A stretch of 64,000 nucleotides of DNA from Sporosarcina sp. P33 (GCF_002077155.1 NZ_CP015027.1:496001-560000); one strand, 5' to 3'. Positions 8,356 through 16,632 are shown, counted from the first letter of the stretch. Numbers and translations: made by a program. Notes: generated from the sequence alone by a model not told the origin.

Positions 8356-10311
8356 TCACAGCTGTGTAATCTCCAGTGCGCCATGTTCATTCAGTCTGGC
8401 TGTAACTTGCTGCCGGGTTTGGAAGAATTCATGAGAGTGTGAACCAATCTGAAGTACCGTTCCGGGATGCGCTCTGGCAATTCGGATGACTCCTTTTTCA
8501 CTTGTCTGGATATGCGTTTTTACTCCGGCAGCTGACCCGGTTTCGTCCAGCTCAATATATCTTCCGGCAATGACTTCCCCGCCCCGGCACACGCCTTTTA
8601 TTGTAATATCATGAAGCGCTGTAATGGAACAATTGTAGACACCTTTTGAGCGGATTTGGATATTGCCGTTACTGTACAGAATACTGTTCAGCGCAAATGA
8701 CGCCTGCAGCACGGACTCCGGACTGATTTCTTCGCTGTACAATTGCAGCAGCTCATCCGCCTCCTGAATCAGCGTACGCAAAGAAAGGATCGTTGTCTGC
8801 TCTTCTCTCTGCGGATCAATAAATAACTGATACAGCCAATCAGCGAGTGCCAGCCATTCTTTGTCCAGTCGTCTCGTATGGTTTTTCACCAATTGGATAA
8901 AATGCTTATTTTTCTCAGTGAATTCACTATATTTTTGTTCCAGCAATAATTGAATGGCCTGTTTCAAAGTAAACGGCGGGACCTCTTCAGGAACTTCACC
9001 GCGTAAGGCGAAAATTTGTCTGAGTGCCAATTCGATATTACGCAAGTACTTCAGAATTTCTTCTAAATCATTCACCATCATTGTAATAATTTTCTCTTGA
9101 ATACCTACTGTAACTGTCGAAGAGAAAATACTCCCTTTAATATATACAGATTTCGTCCCTCGAATGGAAGCTTTCGTACAATTTTTCATCACTGTAATTT
9201 CACCGGAAGCAGCAATGAACATGGATGGATGAACACTGCCTCCAATCCATACGTCCCCTTCAAAATGAATGTTTCCGCTTTCCAGATTTACGTCTGCCGC
9301 ATGACGGTATTCACGGTTGACGCTGACTTTCACTACTTTCCCGCGCCATTCGATTACAGGCCTGCCGTCAATTTTAGCATACAGCTTATGCAGAACACTG
9401 TCGACGCTTGGACCAGGCCGAACAATCACTTCTTTTGGCGGTTTTACTTTATATTCTTTTCCCAGCAAATTCAACCCATTCTTCCCCTGAACCGCAGGAA
9501 TATAAGTGGCGATTAATTGGCCCGCTTTTACTGTAGGGATGAAATTGTGTTCCCGGAAGTCCACGCGCTCATGGTCTTCCGCATGTTCTTTTTTACTTTT
9601 CAAATGAATGTCTAAGCGGGCATCCTGACTTGCAATAGGAGCCATACCTTCTGCAATGACGATCTCCGCCATTTCCAGCGTATTCACCGCCTGAATAATG
9701 CCGCTCATTTTGATGCCGGCAACGATACCCAAACCGTCCAGTTCTTCTAAGATATCCTCTGTTGTCAGCTGATTATAAACTTCAATATCTTCTGTTGCCT
9801 GTATATCCAGCACCCGTTTCCAGGAGGAATCCAAAAGCCTGCGGGTTATTCGTTTTCCGGGCGTCACTTTAGCGGCGGCTGTCATCAGATCTTTGCTCAG
9901 ATTCACTAGATACTGTGCAGCGATATCTTCATGAATCGCTGTACATTCGATTATATCTGAAGGCAGAATAATGGTGCGCTGTCTGCTCTCTTCACTGTTA
10001 ACCCGCAATTCCACTCCCGCTGACGGAACGATGATGGGATATGACTGTGTCCCAAAACGGGCTTCCAGCTGCCCATTATGAATTCTGACACCGGCCGGGG
10101 TTTCTTGCACCTGTTTTTCTATAGTTTCTTTCGTTTGTTCCAGACGGCTTACCGTTACTTCAGCTAATACTTTCCGCAAACCAAAAATGGATGTACGGGC
10201 GGGGCGTTTTACATGCACATGAACTTCATCCAGCGTCAATTGAAGGATAAAAAGCGCCTCCTCTATCGCCTTCTCAACAGTTTCTGCCTGGATTGTAATA
10301 GATCGGGTCAT
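8356..10311 (-). CDS. FapA/DUF342 family protein with N-terminal Jag-like domain
   Basis: Cytoplasmic protein of the FapA (DUF342) family, whose members are beta-helix proteins linked to flagellar assembly or polymer control in Gram-negatives; its job in Firmicutes is not settled. Residues 1-55 look like a Jag N-domain (repeated alpha-beta pattern with SIFGLRK), then a central DUF342 part with the typical PGKRITRRLLD and VNGKNGLNLLG-like segments, and a glycine-rich beta-helical C-terminal half. 651 residues. Start ATG 10311 has GAGGTGG at the right distance; the in-frame codon at 10347 sits at the expected transcription start and is unlikely. No flagellar genes are nearby. A TATAAT box lies at 10352-10357. 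Confidence 0.8.
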   Translation of the reverse strand: MTRSITIQAETVEKAIEEALFILQLTLDEVHVHVKRPARTSIFGLRKVLAEVTVSRLEQTKETIEKQVQETPAGVRIHNGQLEARFGTQSYPIIVPSAGVELRVNSEESRQRTIILPSDIIECTAIHEDIAAQYLVNLSKDLMTAAAKVTPGKRITRRLLDSSWKRVLDIQATEDIEVYNQLTTEDILEELDGLGIVAGIKMSGIIQAVNTLEMAEIVIAEGMAPIASQDARLDIHLKSKKEHAEDHERVDFREHNFIPTVKAGQLIATYIPAVQGKNGLNLLGKEYKVKPPKEVIVRPGPSVDSVLHKLYAKIDGRPVIEWRGKVVKVSVNREYRHAADVNLESGNIHFEGDVWIGGSVHPSMFIAASGEITVMKNCTKASIRGTKSVYIKGSIFSSTVTVGIQEKIITMMVNDLEEILKYLRNIELALRQIFALRGEVPEEVPPFTLKQAIQLLLEQKYSEFTEKNKHFIQLVKNHTRRLDKEWLALADWLYQLFIDPQREEQTTILSLRTLIQEADELLQLYSEEISPESVLQASFALNSILYSNGNIQIRSKGVYNCSITALHDITIKGVCRGGEVIAGRYIELDETGSAAGVKTHIQTSEKGVIRIARAHPGTVLQIGSHSHEFFQTRQQVTARLNEHGALEITQL

Positions 10312-10367
10312 AGTTCCACCTCTATCCGAATAGTTCTTTATCTTCATTACTATTATACCACATTAAA

Positions 10368-10395
10368 TTGTTTCTTTACTGAAATAGTCTATACT
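10368..10395 (+). promoter_or_regulatory. Probable sigma-A promoter of the protease gene
   Basis: TTGTTT (10368-10373) and TATACT (10390-10395) with a 16-base spacer, about 80 bases upstream of the GTG start, divergent from the TATAAT box of the FapA-like gene. Confidence 0.45.
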
Positions 10396-10477
10396 TTCTG
10401 ACAACTGCGCATGTTTTTCACGGAGATCATTTGCATGGATTATCTGGTAAACTATGTACGAGAAAGAGGTGGGTACA

Positions 10478-11275
10478 GTGGATAGAAAAGAACCGTTTCA
10501 GGAAGACTTGGATGACGACGAGTTACAGGACCTTGTCTTGGAAGCGCAGCGTGAAGCGTTAGACAAAGCGGCTGCCGAAAAAAACGTCCGCCGCACGTAT
10601 CGCCCTTTTCCTAAGTGGGTATTCTGGACAATGGCAACTACATTAATGGTCAGTACGTTTGCTATCGTCTTTCAAATTTATTCGATTCCTGCGCTGGAAT
10701 TTTTAAAAGCGTCTTCAGAACTGTCGCAGAATCCAGCCATTGCAACATACAAAGAAGCAGTTGTAGTCGTCGCAACAGAAAACAGTAAAGGCACCGGTTT
10801 TTCAATTGATGCAGAAGGAACGATTCTGACTAACTATCATGTCGTGGAAGGTCATGACACGATGATCGTCTCTTTCCCCGAAGGAGATCGGTTCACTGCT
10901 GATGTCACGGAAGTGTTCCCGGAAATTGATCTTGCGGTGCTCAAAGTCGATGGAACCGGCCTCCCGTTCTTATCTTTAGCAGAAGAGACGACATTCTATG
11001 ACCGCGAACCTATTACATTCATTGGAAACCCCCTCAGTTTTTCGGGAATCGCCAATAAAGGGAATATAATTGACTACATACAGTTATCCGATTGGGATCG
11101 CCCTGTCGTGATGATTAAAGCGCCTGTGTACAGAGGAAACAGCGGCAGTCCTGTGATTAATGAACGCGGGAAAGTCATTGGCATCGTATTCGCCACATTG
11201 GATGAAGAAACACATGGCAAAGTCGGCCTGTTCATACCGGTGGATGCATATTATGACGCGGCGGCAAACGAATAG
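10478..11275 (+). CDS. Membrane-anchored trypsin-like serine protease (no PDZ)
   Basis: HtrA/trypsin-fold serine protease. The first 35 or so residues are acidic and cytoplasmic, one membrane segment follows (from about residue 39 to 60, Trp/Val/Ile-rich), and the protease domain lies outside. The triad is visible: His in TNYHVVEG, Asp in EIDLAVLKV, Ser in GNSGSP. Length 265, shorter than HtrA because no PDZ domain follows; substrates are therefore unknown. The GTG at 10478 follows AGAGGTGG, while the upstream in-frame ATG at 10454 has no ribosome site. It ends at a hairpin shared with the convergent yflT-like gene. Confidence 0.85.
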   Translation: MDRKEPFQEDLDDDELQDLVLEAQREALDKAAAEKNVRRTYRPFPKWVFWTMATTLMVSTFAIVFQIYSIPALEFLKASSELSQNPAIATYKEAVVVVATENSKGTGFSIDAEGTILTNYHVVEGHDTMIVSFPEGDRFTADVTEVFPEIDLAVLKVDGTGLPFLSLAEETTFYDREPITFIGNPLSFSGIANKGNIIDYIQLSDWDRPVVMIKAPVYRGNSGSPVINERGKVIGIVFATLDEETHGKVGLFIPVDAYYDAAANE

Positions 11276-11310
11276 AAAAAGCCGGTGAAGGATTCCTTCA
11301 CCGGCTTTCT
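11276..11310. terminator. Bidirectional terminator, protease gene / yflT
   Basis: Fourteen or more base pairs (AAGCCGGTGAAGG against CCTTCACCGGCTTT) around a short loop, A-run on one side and T-run on the other, serving both convergent genes. Confidence 0.85.
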
Positions 11311-11318
11311 TGCATATC

Positions 11319-11636
11319 TTATCGTTTGGCAACGAGTAAGAGTCTGCCTTTATCCAATTCACTTTCGCCTTCTTCAGCTTCCGCTTCTGTCATACCCACT
11401 GCCTGCATTTGCGAGCGCAGTTTATCTCCGCGGGATGTGAACATGTTCTTCATCGCGTTGAGGAAACCTTGCTCGCTCATGCCGACTTGTTCGGAATCAA
11501 GAGCATCCGCAATTTTATCTTCTCGATCTTCACTGTGAGCAAAGATATAAATGTCATCATGCGTGTATCCTTGCGTTACTAATTCCTCTACTTTCTTTTT
11601 CGCTTGCACCGCATTCTCTAAGAAAAACTTTTCCAT
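11319..11636 (-). CDS. yflT: General stress protein, YflT (GSP17M) family
   Basis: Small soluble stress protein of the general stress 17M family; molecular function unknown. 105 residues beginning MEKFFLENAVQAKKKVEELV, with the family pattern GYTHDDIYIFAHSEDRED and a C-terminal DKGRLLLVAK strand. ATG 11636 follows GGAGG. A sigma-B-type promoter is present upstream, consistent with the general stress regulon membership known for this family in B. subtilis. Confidence 0.88.
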   Translation of the reverse strand: MEKFFLENAVQAKKKVEELVTQGYTHDDIYIFAHSEDREDKIADALDSEQVGMSEQGFLNAMKNMFTSRGDKLRSQMQAVGMTEAEAEEGESELDKGRLLLVAKR

Positions 11637-11678
11637 TTGTCATAACCTCCAACTATTTGTTTTTCGTTCTACTCAACT

Positions 11679-11704
11679 ATACCTACTCTTTACGTTCTCT
11701 AAAC
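11679..11704 (-). promoter_or_regulatory. Sigma-B-type promoter of yflT
   Basis: On the minus strand GTTTAG (11699-11704) and AGGTAT (11679-11684) are separated by 14 bases; the sigma-B consensus is GTTTAA - 12 to 15 - GGGTAT. The ribosome site follows about 35 bases later. Confidence 0.65.
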
Positions 11705-11850
11705 GTTTCGCAGGACTTTTACACCTTTTGAATCATTGCATCTTTTTAAACTGGTAGAAAGTATCTGATTTACCGGGTGAAAATCTGCATAATATTCAAA
11801 ATATGCTATACTTTTCATAGTGCAGCAACAGAGTATTTGGAGGGGTTTTT

Positions 11851-12231
11851 ATGTCAGCAGAACGATTGGAAGCCGGTTTGAAGAAGATTAGAGAATACGT
11901 CAGCGAAGAAGAGGCAGAACGAATGATGACGGCAGATGCTTTAAAAGAACTGGCGCCTGACCTGAGGAAGTATATCGTTGAATTTGCGTACGGTGAGATT
12001 TATTCCAGACCGGGACTCGACAGCAAACAACGTCAATTGGTAACACTCTCTTCACTTGTCACACAAGGTGCGACTGCACAGATCCGCACGCACGTCTCCC
12101 GCGCATTGACTGTGGGCTTGACGAAAACGGAGATCATCGAGAGCATGATGCAGCTCATTCCATATGCCGGTTTTCCCCGTGTACAAAACGCACTGACAGT
12201 CGTGAAAGAATTATTATCAGAAGAAAATTAA
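11851..12231 (+). CDS. Carboxymuconolactone decarboxylase-like protein lacking the CxxC pair
   Basis: All-helical CMD/AhpD-fold protein of 126 residues. The family region LSSLVTQGATAQIRTHVSRAL and the following GLTKTEIIESMMQLIPYAGFP pattern are clear (only parts quoted). The two cysteines that make AhpD a peroxidase are absent, so it is probably the gamma-CMD type rather than an alkylhydroperoxidase; the substrate is unknown. GGAGGGG precedes ATG 11851. A TATACT box about 35 bases upstream may be its -10. It converges on the baeRF3 gene. Confidence 0.82.
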   Translation: MSAERLEAGLKKIREYVSEEEAERMMTADALKELAPDLRKYIVEFAYGEIYSRPGLDSKQRQLVTLSSLVTQGATAQIRTHVSRALTVGLTKTEIIESMMQLIPYAGFPRVQNALTVVKELLSEEN

Positions 12232-12237
12232 TCAAAG

Positions 12238-12271
12238 AAAAAACCGGCCAAGCGGAAACTTGACCGGTTTC
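12238..12271. terminator. Bidirectional terminator, CMD gene / baeRF3 gene
   Basis: AAACCGG-CAAG arm pairing with CTTG-CCGGTTT with one mismatch, flanked by A- and T-runs; it lies between the two convergent stop codons. Confidence 0.75.
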
Positions 12272-12273
12272 TT

Positions 12274-13422
12274 TTACCACCTGAAAATTGCTGCTGCACC
12301 TGTTTCAACAGGCATACGTTCTTTTGGAAGTACGACTACTTCTCCGCCTGTTTTAAAGACGGCTTCCGCTAAATCATCCAGCACGTCATCTACTGCGGCA
12401 TCTTCCAGGTTTTCTGCTTGTATCGCTCCTGTATCTAAATTAATTGTACCCGGATACAAATAACCGTCTTCCAATACGAGCCGTTTAATACGGTCTTCGC
12501 TCGCAGCCTGTACAATTTCTTCAATCTTTTCAGAACCTTGATCACTCGCCTTGGCATTTTCAAAGTTCTCCACCAGATCTTTTGTTTTCTGCAAGTACAC
12601 AGGCTCTATGCATTGCCACGCCATTTCCCGCAGCTGCTCCAGAGTGAGCGCTTCAAAATCAGATGTAATCCCTTTATCCTGCAGATGCGGATTATGACTC
12701 AACTCTTTAAACTGTGTCTGGTATTCAGCAAGTGTGACTAAATATAACGGGAGTCCTGTCGGCTTAGAGTAATTTTCCGCTATCGTCCGGTCCACATATC
12801 TGAAATACCGCTCGATGTCGATATCAATTTCATCTTTCTTTGCGCCGTGGCCATGCATCATGGCTGTTCCGGCAGCACCGCCTGAGTTGCCTGTCCCCAA
12901 ATAAGACTCGGTTACTTGGTCGCCAATAGCCTCTGCTTTTGTTTTCGCTAATTCTTCGGGAATCTCCACTTCTTCCACCCCATAGCGGTTTCCTTCAAAC
13001 AGTTTGAACTTCTGCCGATTCACACCGAGTAAATGATAGCGGTCTGCAGATTGAAATACACGAATAAGCGGTTTTATATGAAAACTGTCTGATACTATTA
13101 CCAGCTCAGGCACCGAACGCTGCAGCCGGTACACGATGATGCGGTCTTTTGTAGCGAATAATGCGAGCCCGTCTCCTGCGTGCGCCCAGAAAGGACGTTC
13201 ACTTTGCAGTTTCTCAAGCGGAGTCAGCAGATTTTTCATTTCTGCTGCTGACAGTTTCTCAGATAATTTTTCTTGCGCTTTTTGTAATAAATTTTTAAAT
13301 CGTATCGGATCTTGCTGATTTTCAGGTCGGTAACGGTGGGTCGGCTGATAGATGGAGATACATATCTCTGCCTGCTCCATCAGAAAGTCATGAGGAAATT
13401 CGTTTACAATCTCTACATTCAT
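12274..13422 (-). CDS. Bacterial archaeo-eukaryotic release factor family 3 (baeRF3) protein
   Basis: 382 residues with the hallmarks of the baeRF3 family, named for fold similarity to the eRF1/Pelota central domain. The N-terminus has CISIYQPTHRYRPENQQDP followed by IRFKNLL, the family signature; a mid-domain Gly/Ala/His-rich loop (GGAAGTAMMHGHGAKKDE) stands near residues 194-211, where eRF1 has its GGQ loop, and IDIERYFRYVDRTI follows. No GGQ is present. Ribosome rescue or release has been proposed for such proteins but not shown; here no partner gene is adjacent. AGGGATTAGG precedes ATG 13422. Confidence 0.78.
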   Translation of the reverse strand: MNVEIVNEFPHDFLMEQAEICISIYQPTHRYRPENQQDPIRFKNLLQKAQEKLSEKLSAAEMKNLLTPLEKLQSERPFWAHAGDGLALFATKDRIIVYRLQRSVPELVIVSDSFHIKPLIRVFQSADRYHLLGVNRQKFKLFEGNRYGVEEVEIPEELAKTKAEAIGDQVTESYLGTGNSGGAAGTAMMHGHGAKKDEIDIDIERYFRYVDRTIAENYSKPTGLPLYLVTLAEYQTQFKELSHNPHLQDKGITSDFEALTLEQLREMAWQCIEPVYLQKTKDLVENFENAKASDQGSEKIEEIVQAASEDRIKRLVLEDGYLYPGTINLDTGAIQAENLEDAAVDDVLDDLAEAVFKTGGEVVVLPKERMPVETGAAAIFRW

Positions 13423-13531
13423 CCTAATCCCTCCAATAAATATTTTCCCTGCGTGTTAGGCAGGCCATATTTTACCTGTTCCCTGTCCGGTTGCTTATAA
13501 ACCAACCGTTTTTCAGTGATGGAAAAAGCAC

Positions 13532-13560
13532 TTGACTTTTCTTAAAAAAACTAGTATAGT
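13532..13560 (+). promoter_or_regulatory. Strong sigma-A promoter reading into a non-coding region
   Basis: TTGACT (13532-13537), exactly 17 bases, TATAGT (13555-13560). Transcription would begin near 13566. No reading frame of useful length follows before the terminator at 13846. Confidence 0.75.
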
Positions 13561-13565
13561 TATTG

Positions 13566-13846
13566 ATTGGGATTGATAACAGATCTGAAATTAACAATGG
13601 CGTTCTGCAGATGTTTATTCGGAACACTTATTCATCACTGGCGCGACTACAGGGTCGCAAGGACGCAAAAGTAGGCAGGGTTTGCGTTGCTTAAGGGAAA
13701 CAACCAGTAGAACAATGACCGCGGCAAATTAGGTCCAATCAGAATCTACATGCTATATAAATCAGCACATATAATTGTTGTCAAACGTAACATTTATTAT
13801 CCTATATAAAAAGCGGGCTCCCGAAATCCGGGACGCCCGCTTTTTT
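13566..13846 (+). ncRNA. Candidate free-standing structured RNA, about 280 nt
   Basis: The segment has its own consensus promoter and ends in a strong intrinsic terminator (13810-13846). Between them several helices can be drawn by eye: a closing stem 13563-13571 with 13734-13742; a bulged stem 13578-13587 with 13608-13615; ACTGG 13637-13641 with CCAGT 13704-13708, enclosing two hairpins, GCGAC 13643-13647 with GTCGC 13654-13658 and ACGCAAA 13663-13669 with TTTGCGT 13681-13687. There is no coding frame and the next gene on the strand is 1.5 kb away beyond an opposing gene, so it is unlikely to be a cis-riboswitch. I do not recognise the family. The word GGACGCAAA recalls the c-di-GMP-I riboswitch, but the rest of that motif is missing. 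Confidence 0.6.
13810..13846. terminator. Terminator shared by the RNA candidate and the methionine gamma-lyase gene
   Basis: AGCGGGC and CCCG arms pair with CGGG and GCCCGCT; six T's follow on the plus strand and five A's precede it. It ends five bases before the methionine gamma-lyase stop codon on the opposite strand. Confidence 0.85.
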
Positions 13847-13850
13847 CAAT

Positions 13851-15041
13851 TCATACAGCTTGAAATGCCTGATCCAAATCCGCCATTATATCATCCATAT
13901 GTTCCAGTCCGACCGACAAACGCAGTAACGTGTCTGACACGCCCATCTTTTCCCGATCCTCTTTCGGCACGGCAGAATGTGTCATAGTCGCTGGATGCTG
14001 CATCAGCGTTTCCGCATCTCCGAGACTGACCGCCAGCTTAATCAGCGATAAATGATTCAGTAAGTTCTGCGCATCTTCTTTTCCTCCTTTAATCGTAAAG
14101 GAAATTAATCCGCCGCCTGTTGTCATTTGCTTTTTCGCAATTTCATACTGCGGGTGCTGTTCATCAAACGGATAAAATACTTCATCCACTTTCGGATGCT
14201 TCTGCAAATAATCAAAAAGAATTTTGGCATTGGCAGAATGTCGATCCATTCGAACCGGCAATGTCTTCATTCCGCGCAATAGCAGCCACGCGTCAAATGG
14301 TGAAATTACACCGCCAAAGTCTTTTTGCACCGTACCGCGAAGTTTCGCCATCTCTTCCGCATCACGGCCGACCAGCAGTCCGGCAATAACATCTCCGTGG
14401 CCATTAATATATTTCGTCGCACTGTGAAGCACGTAATCCACGCCAAATGTCAACGGAGTTTGAATATACGGTGAACAGAATGTATTGTCCACCACCACCT
14501 TCAGATTATGCCGCTTCGCCACATTCACTACAGCCTCCAGATCAACAAGCTCCATCGTCGGATTGATTGGAGTTTCTATATATATACATGTCGTTTCCGG
14601 CTTCACGGCTTTTTCGATTTCCTCTTCTGTTTTCATGGGGATCAAATCATGCGTGATCTGATATTTCTCTTCCAAAATTTTCAGCAGGCCGAACGTGCAG
14701 CCGTAGATGCCGCGGGAGCAAATGATATGATCATTCGCTTTCGTCAGATGAACAAGCACCGCACTGACAGCTGCCATGCCGGATGCAAAAGCAAGACCTG
14801 CAGCACCTTCTTCCATTGCGGCAATGCGCTCTTCAAGCACAGCAACCGTCGGATTCCCTAAACGCGAATAAATATTACCTGTCTCTTCTCCCGCAAAACG
14901 CCGTTCTCCCTGCTCAGCCGAATCAAATACATACGTTGACGTTTGATACAGCGGCACAGCCAGACTTCCCTGATGTTCTTTACTGTTATATCCTTCGTGA
15001 ATCACTGCCGTCTCTTTATGCCAGTTGTTATTCTTCTGCAT
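13851..15041 (-). CDS. megL: Methionine gamma-lyase (PLP, Cys/Met metabolism family)
   Basis: Trans-sulfuration-family PLP enzyme. Residues YSRLGNPT, the PLP lysine in SATKYINGHGD near residue 200, and the C-terminal RLSVGLE are general family marks. The tetrapeptide YGCT holds the cysteine that marks methionine gamma-lyases (Cys116 in Pseudomonas putida) and that cystathionine lyases lack, so release of methanethiol, 2-oxobutyrate and ammonia from methionine is the best call; cystathionine gamma-lyase or O-acetylhomoserine sulfhydrylase are the alternatives. Start ATG 15041 follows GGGAGGA; 396 residues, the usual length. A cre-like site stands 40 bases upstream. No S-box leader is seen. Confidence 0.82.
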   Translation of the reverse strand: MQKNNNWHKETAVIHEGYNSKEHQGSLAVPLYQTSTYVFDSAEQGERRFAGEETGNIYSRLGNPTVAVLEERIAAMEEGAAGLAFASGMAAVSAVLVHLTKANDHIICSRGIYGCTFGLLKILEEKYQITHDLIPMKTEEEIEKAVKPETTCIYIETPINPTMELVDLEAVVNVAKRHNLKVVVDNTFCSPYIQTPLTFGVDYVLHSATKYINGHGDVIAGLLVGRDAEEMAKLRGTVQKDFGGVISPFDAWLLLRGMKTLPVRMDRHSANAKILFDYLQKHPKVDEVFYPFDEQHPQYEIAKKQMTTGGGLISFTIKGGKEDAQNLLNHLSLIKLAVSLGDAETLMQHPATMTHSAVPKEDREKMGVSDTLLRLSVGLEHMDDIMADLDQAFQAV

Positions 15042-15080
15042 ATTGATTCCTCCCTCTTCTTCTACTTTATTCGAAATTGG

Positions 15081-15095
15081 ATGAAAGCGCTTTAA
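15081..15095. promoter_or_regulatory. cre-like CcpA site upstream of methionine gamma-lyase
   Basis: ATGAAAGCGCTTTAA matches the catabolite-responsive consensus TGWAARCGYTWNCW at 13 of 14 positions. It lies 40-54 bases before the ATG, where bound CcpA would block transcription. ccpA itself is in this window. Confidence 0.6.
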
Positions 15096-15173
15096 CCTTC
15101 TCAATTTCAGTGTACATCGATTATGAAAAAAACGAAAGTACAATATATTCCCTCTTACATTTATATGAAACGC

Positions 15174-15202
15174 TTGACCCGCAAGCGATAAATTGGTATG
15201 CT
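15174..15202 (+). promoter_or_regulatory. Sigma-A promoter of rpsD
   Basis: TTGACC (15174-15179), 17 bases, TATGCT (15197-15202), leading to an untranslated leader of about 180 bases. Confidence 0.75.
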
Positions 15203-15208
15203 AGGCTT

Positions 15209-15390
15209 TGTGTAAAATAGTTGCAGCAGTTATGTGTTCTATTTTGTCCAGTCTATTCCTTTGATCAAAGGTGCAACACGTAACCTCGAGGCTGCAGGGG
15301 CGAAGTTGCAAGATTATAGAATGGCAGATGGATTGAACATATCTGGTCTTATTTTACAACAAAATAAAACCAACAGAGGAGGAGTCTCTC
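15209..15390 (+). promoter_or_regulatory. Long rpsD leader, probable S4 autoregulatory RNA
   Basis: About 180 bases between the promoter and the rpsD start. A TGCAAC/GTTGCA stem (15272-15277 with 15305-15310) and other pairings are visible. In B. subtilis S4 binds such a leader and represses its own gene; assignment here rests mainly on position and length. Confidence 0.5.
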
Positions 15391-15993
15391 ATGGCTCGAT
15401 ATACAGGTCCATCATGGAAACTGTCACGCCGTTTAGGCATTTCATTAACAGGTACAGGTAAAGAAATTGAAAAGCGTCCTTACGCACCTGGCCAGCACGG
15501 TCCAAACCAACGTAAAAAACTTTCCGAATACGGAATGCAATTACAGGAAAAACAAAAACTTCGCTTTATGTACGGAGTGAACGAACGTCAATTCCGCACT
15601 CTTTTCAACAAAGCTGGTAAAATGCAAGGTATTCACGGTGAAAACTTCATGATCCTTCTTGAAGCTCGCTTGGATAACGTTGTATACCGCATGGGTCTTG
15701 CACGCACTCGCCGTGCAGCTCGTCAGTTAGTCAACCACGGTCACATCCTAGTTGACGGCAAGCGCGTAGACATCCCTTCATTCGCAGTAAAGCCTGGTTC
15801 TGAAATCTCTCTTCGTGAGAAATCCCAAAACCTATCTGCTGTTGAAGAAGCACTTGAAGTAAACAACTTTGTTCCAGATTTCGTTACTTTCGATAAGGAA
15901 ACGAAAAAAGGCACATTCGTACGCCTTCCTGAGCGCGGCGAATTAGCTGCTGAAATCAACGAAGCACTTATCGTTGAATTCTACTCTCGTTAA
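15391..15993 (+). CDS. rpsD: 30S ribosomal protein S4
   Basis: Primary 16S rRNA-binding protein of the small subunit. 200 residues beginning [16 protein letters not shown], with the S4 RNA-binding domain from about residue 90 ([13 protein letters not shown], then [13 protein letters not shown]). The N-terminal zinc-knuckle cysteines of some S4 forms are absent, so this is the zinc-independent type. GAGGAGG stands seven or so bases before the ATG. Codon usage is of the highly expressed kind. A terminator follows the stop. rpsD near tyrS is the B. subtilis arrangement, here separated by the accessory patch. Confidence 0.98.
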   Translation: MARYTGPSWKLSRRLGISLTGTGKEIEKRPYAPGQHGPNQRKKLSEYGMQLQEKQKLRFMYGVNERQFRTLFNKAGKMQGIHGENFMILLEARLDNVVYRMGLARTRRAARQLVNHGHILVDGKRVDIPSFAVKPGSEISLREKSQNLSAVEEALEVNNFVPDFVTFDKETKKGTFVRLPERGELAAEINEALIVEFYSR

Positions 15994-16008
15994 TAACAAG
16001 GCAACCAT

Positions 16009-16037
16009 GCCGGCTGAGATATTTATCTCGGCCGGTT
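16009..16037 (+). terminator. rpsD terminator
   Basis: CCGGCTGAGAT pairs with ATCTCGGCCGG around ATTT, then a run of T's. Confidence 0.85.
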
Positions 16038-16098
16038 TTTTATTTTCCCTCCCTATTGCCGGTCAAACTCTTCATACAAACAATCGGACGAAACACTA

Positions 16099-16632
16099 TC
16101 ATAAATTTAATAGGATTCTGCCGCTTGTCCGATCTTCATTAAACATAACATCAAACCCATTTTTCTTATAAAAATATTCCAGTTTATCGAAACTGTCCTT
16201 GTCTGCACTTGACAGCATTCCCCTCACCTCAGAAATACCCAGCTGATTTAAATAGCTGAACAGCGACTGCAATTACGCCGTGCCGTTCCCTGCGTTCTCC
16301 CCTTCAGCAAAAATATCAATCAGTTCACCATACTGCCGTCCAGTACTGTAGTCTTCCTGAATCTTTGCATACAGCCTGGGATGCGGGGGTCTGGAATGAA
16401 TACTTCTCAGCATGATGTCTATGGAAGCATCATACGTTCTCAGGCAGATATATTGTTTGATGCCTTTACGGTTAAAAACAACTCCTGTAATTTGATCTTT
16501 CGTTAAAATCCGGTCAATAAATTGGTGTTCTTTTTCCATTTCACGCAAGCGCAGCAGTTCACTTTCGGCTTCCGCATACATTGTCTGCAGTTTTTCGTAA
16601 TCAGCTCTCAGCAGTTTGTGTTTCCTAAACAT
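16099..16632 (-). pseudogene. GNAT-like acetyltransferase broken by one in-frame stop
   Basis: The frame starts at ATG 16632 and runs 119 codons to TAA at 16273-16275, then continues open in the same frame for 57 more codons to a TGA at 16099-16101. The part before the stop ends in ENAGNGTA and the part after begins LQSLFSYLNQLGI, together a GNAT acetyl-CoA-binding motif A (GxGxxLL followed by a helix). The C-terminal piece has KLEYFYKKNGFDV, typical of the last GNAT strands. The 177-codon whole is a sensible length. One T-to-A change in a TTA leucine codon would create the stop. A truncated 119-residue product lacking half the cofactor site would be inactive. Confidence 0.75.

Noticed and set aside
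13630-13690. c-di-GMP-I (GEMM) riboswitch, from GGACGCAAA
   Set aside because: The ACGCAAA bases are fully paired with TTTGCGT, the GGCAAAC and GGTAG-C-GGG parts of GEMM are missing, and no gene follows on that strand.
13572-13809. Small protein encoded in the RNA candidate
   Set aside because: No frame with a ribosome site and more than a few codons lies between the promoter and terminator.
15042-15143. Longer start for methionine gamma-lyase, or an S-box leader upstream
   Set aside because: GGGAGGA directly precedes ATG 15041 and the extra residues are basic and untypical; no S-box motifs are seen, only the cre-like site.
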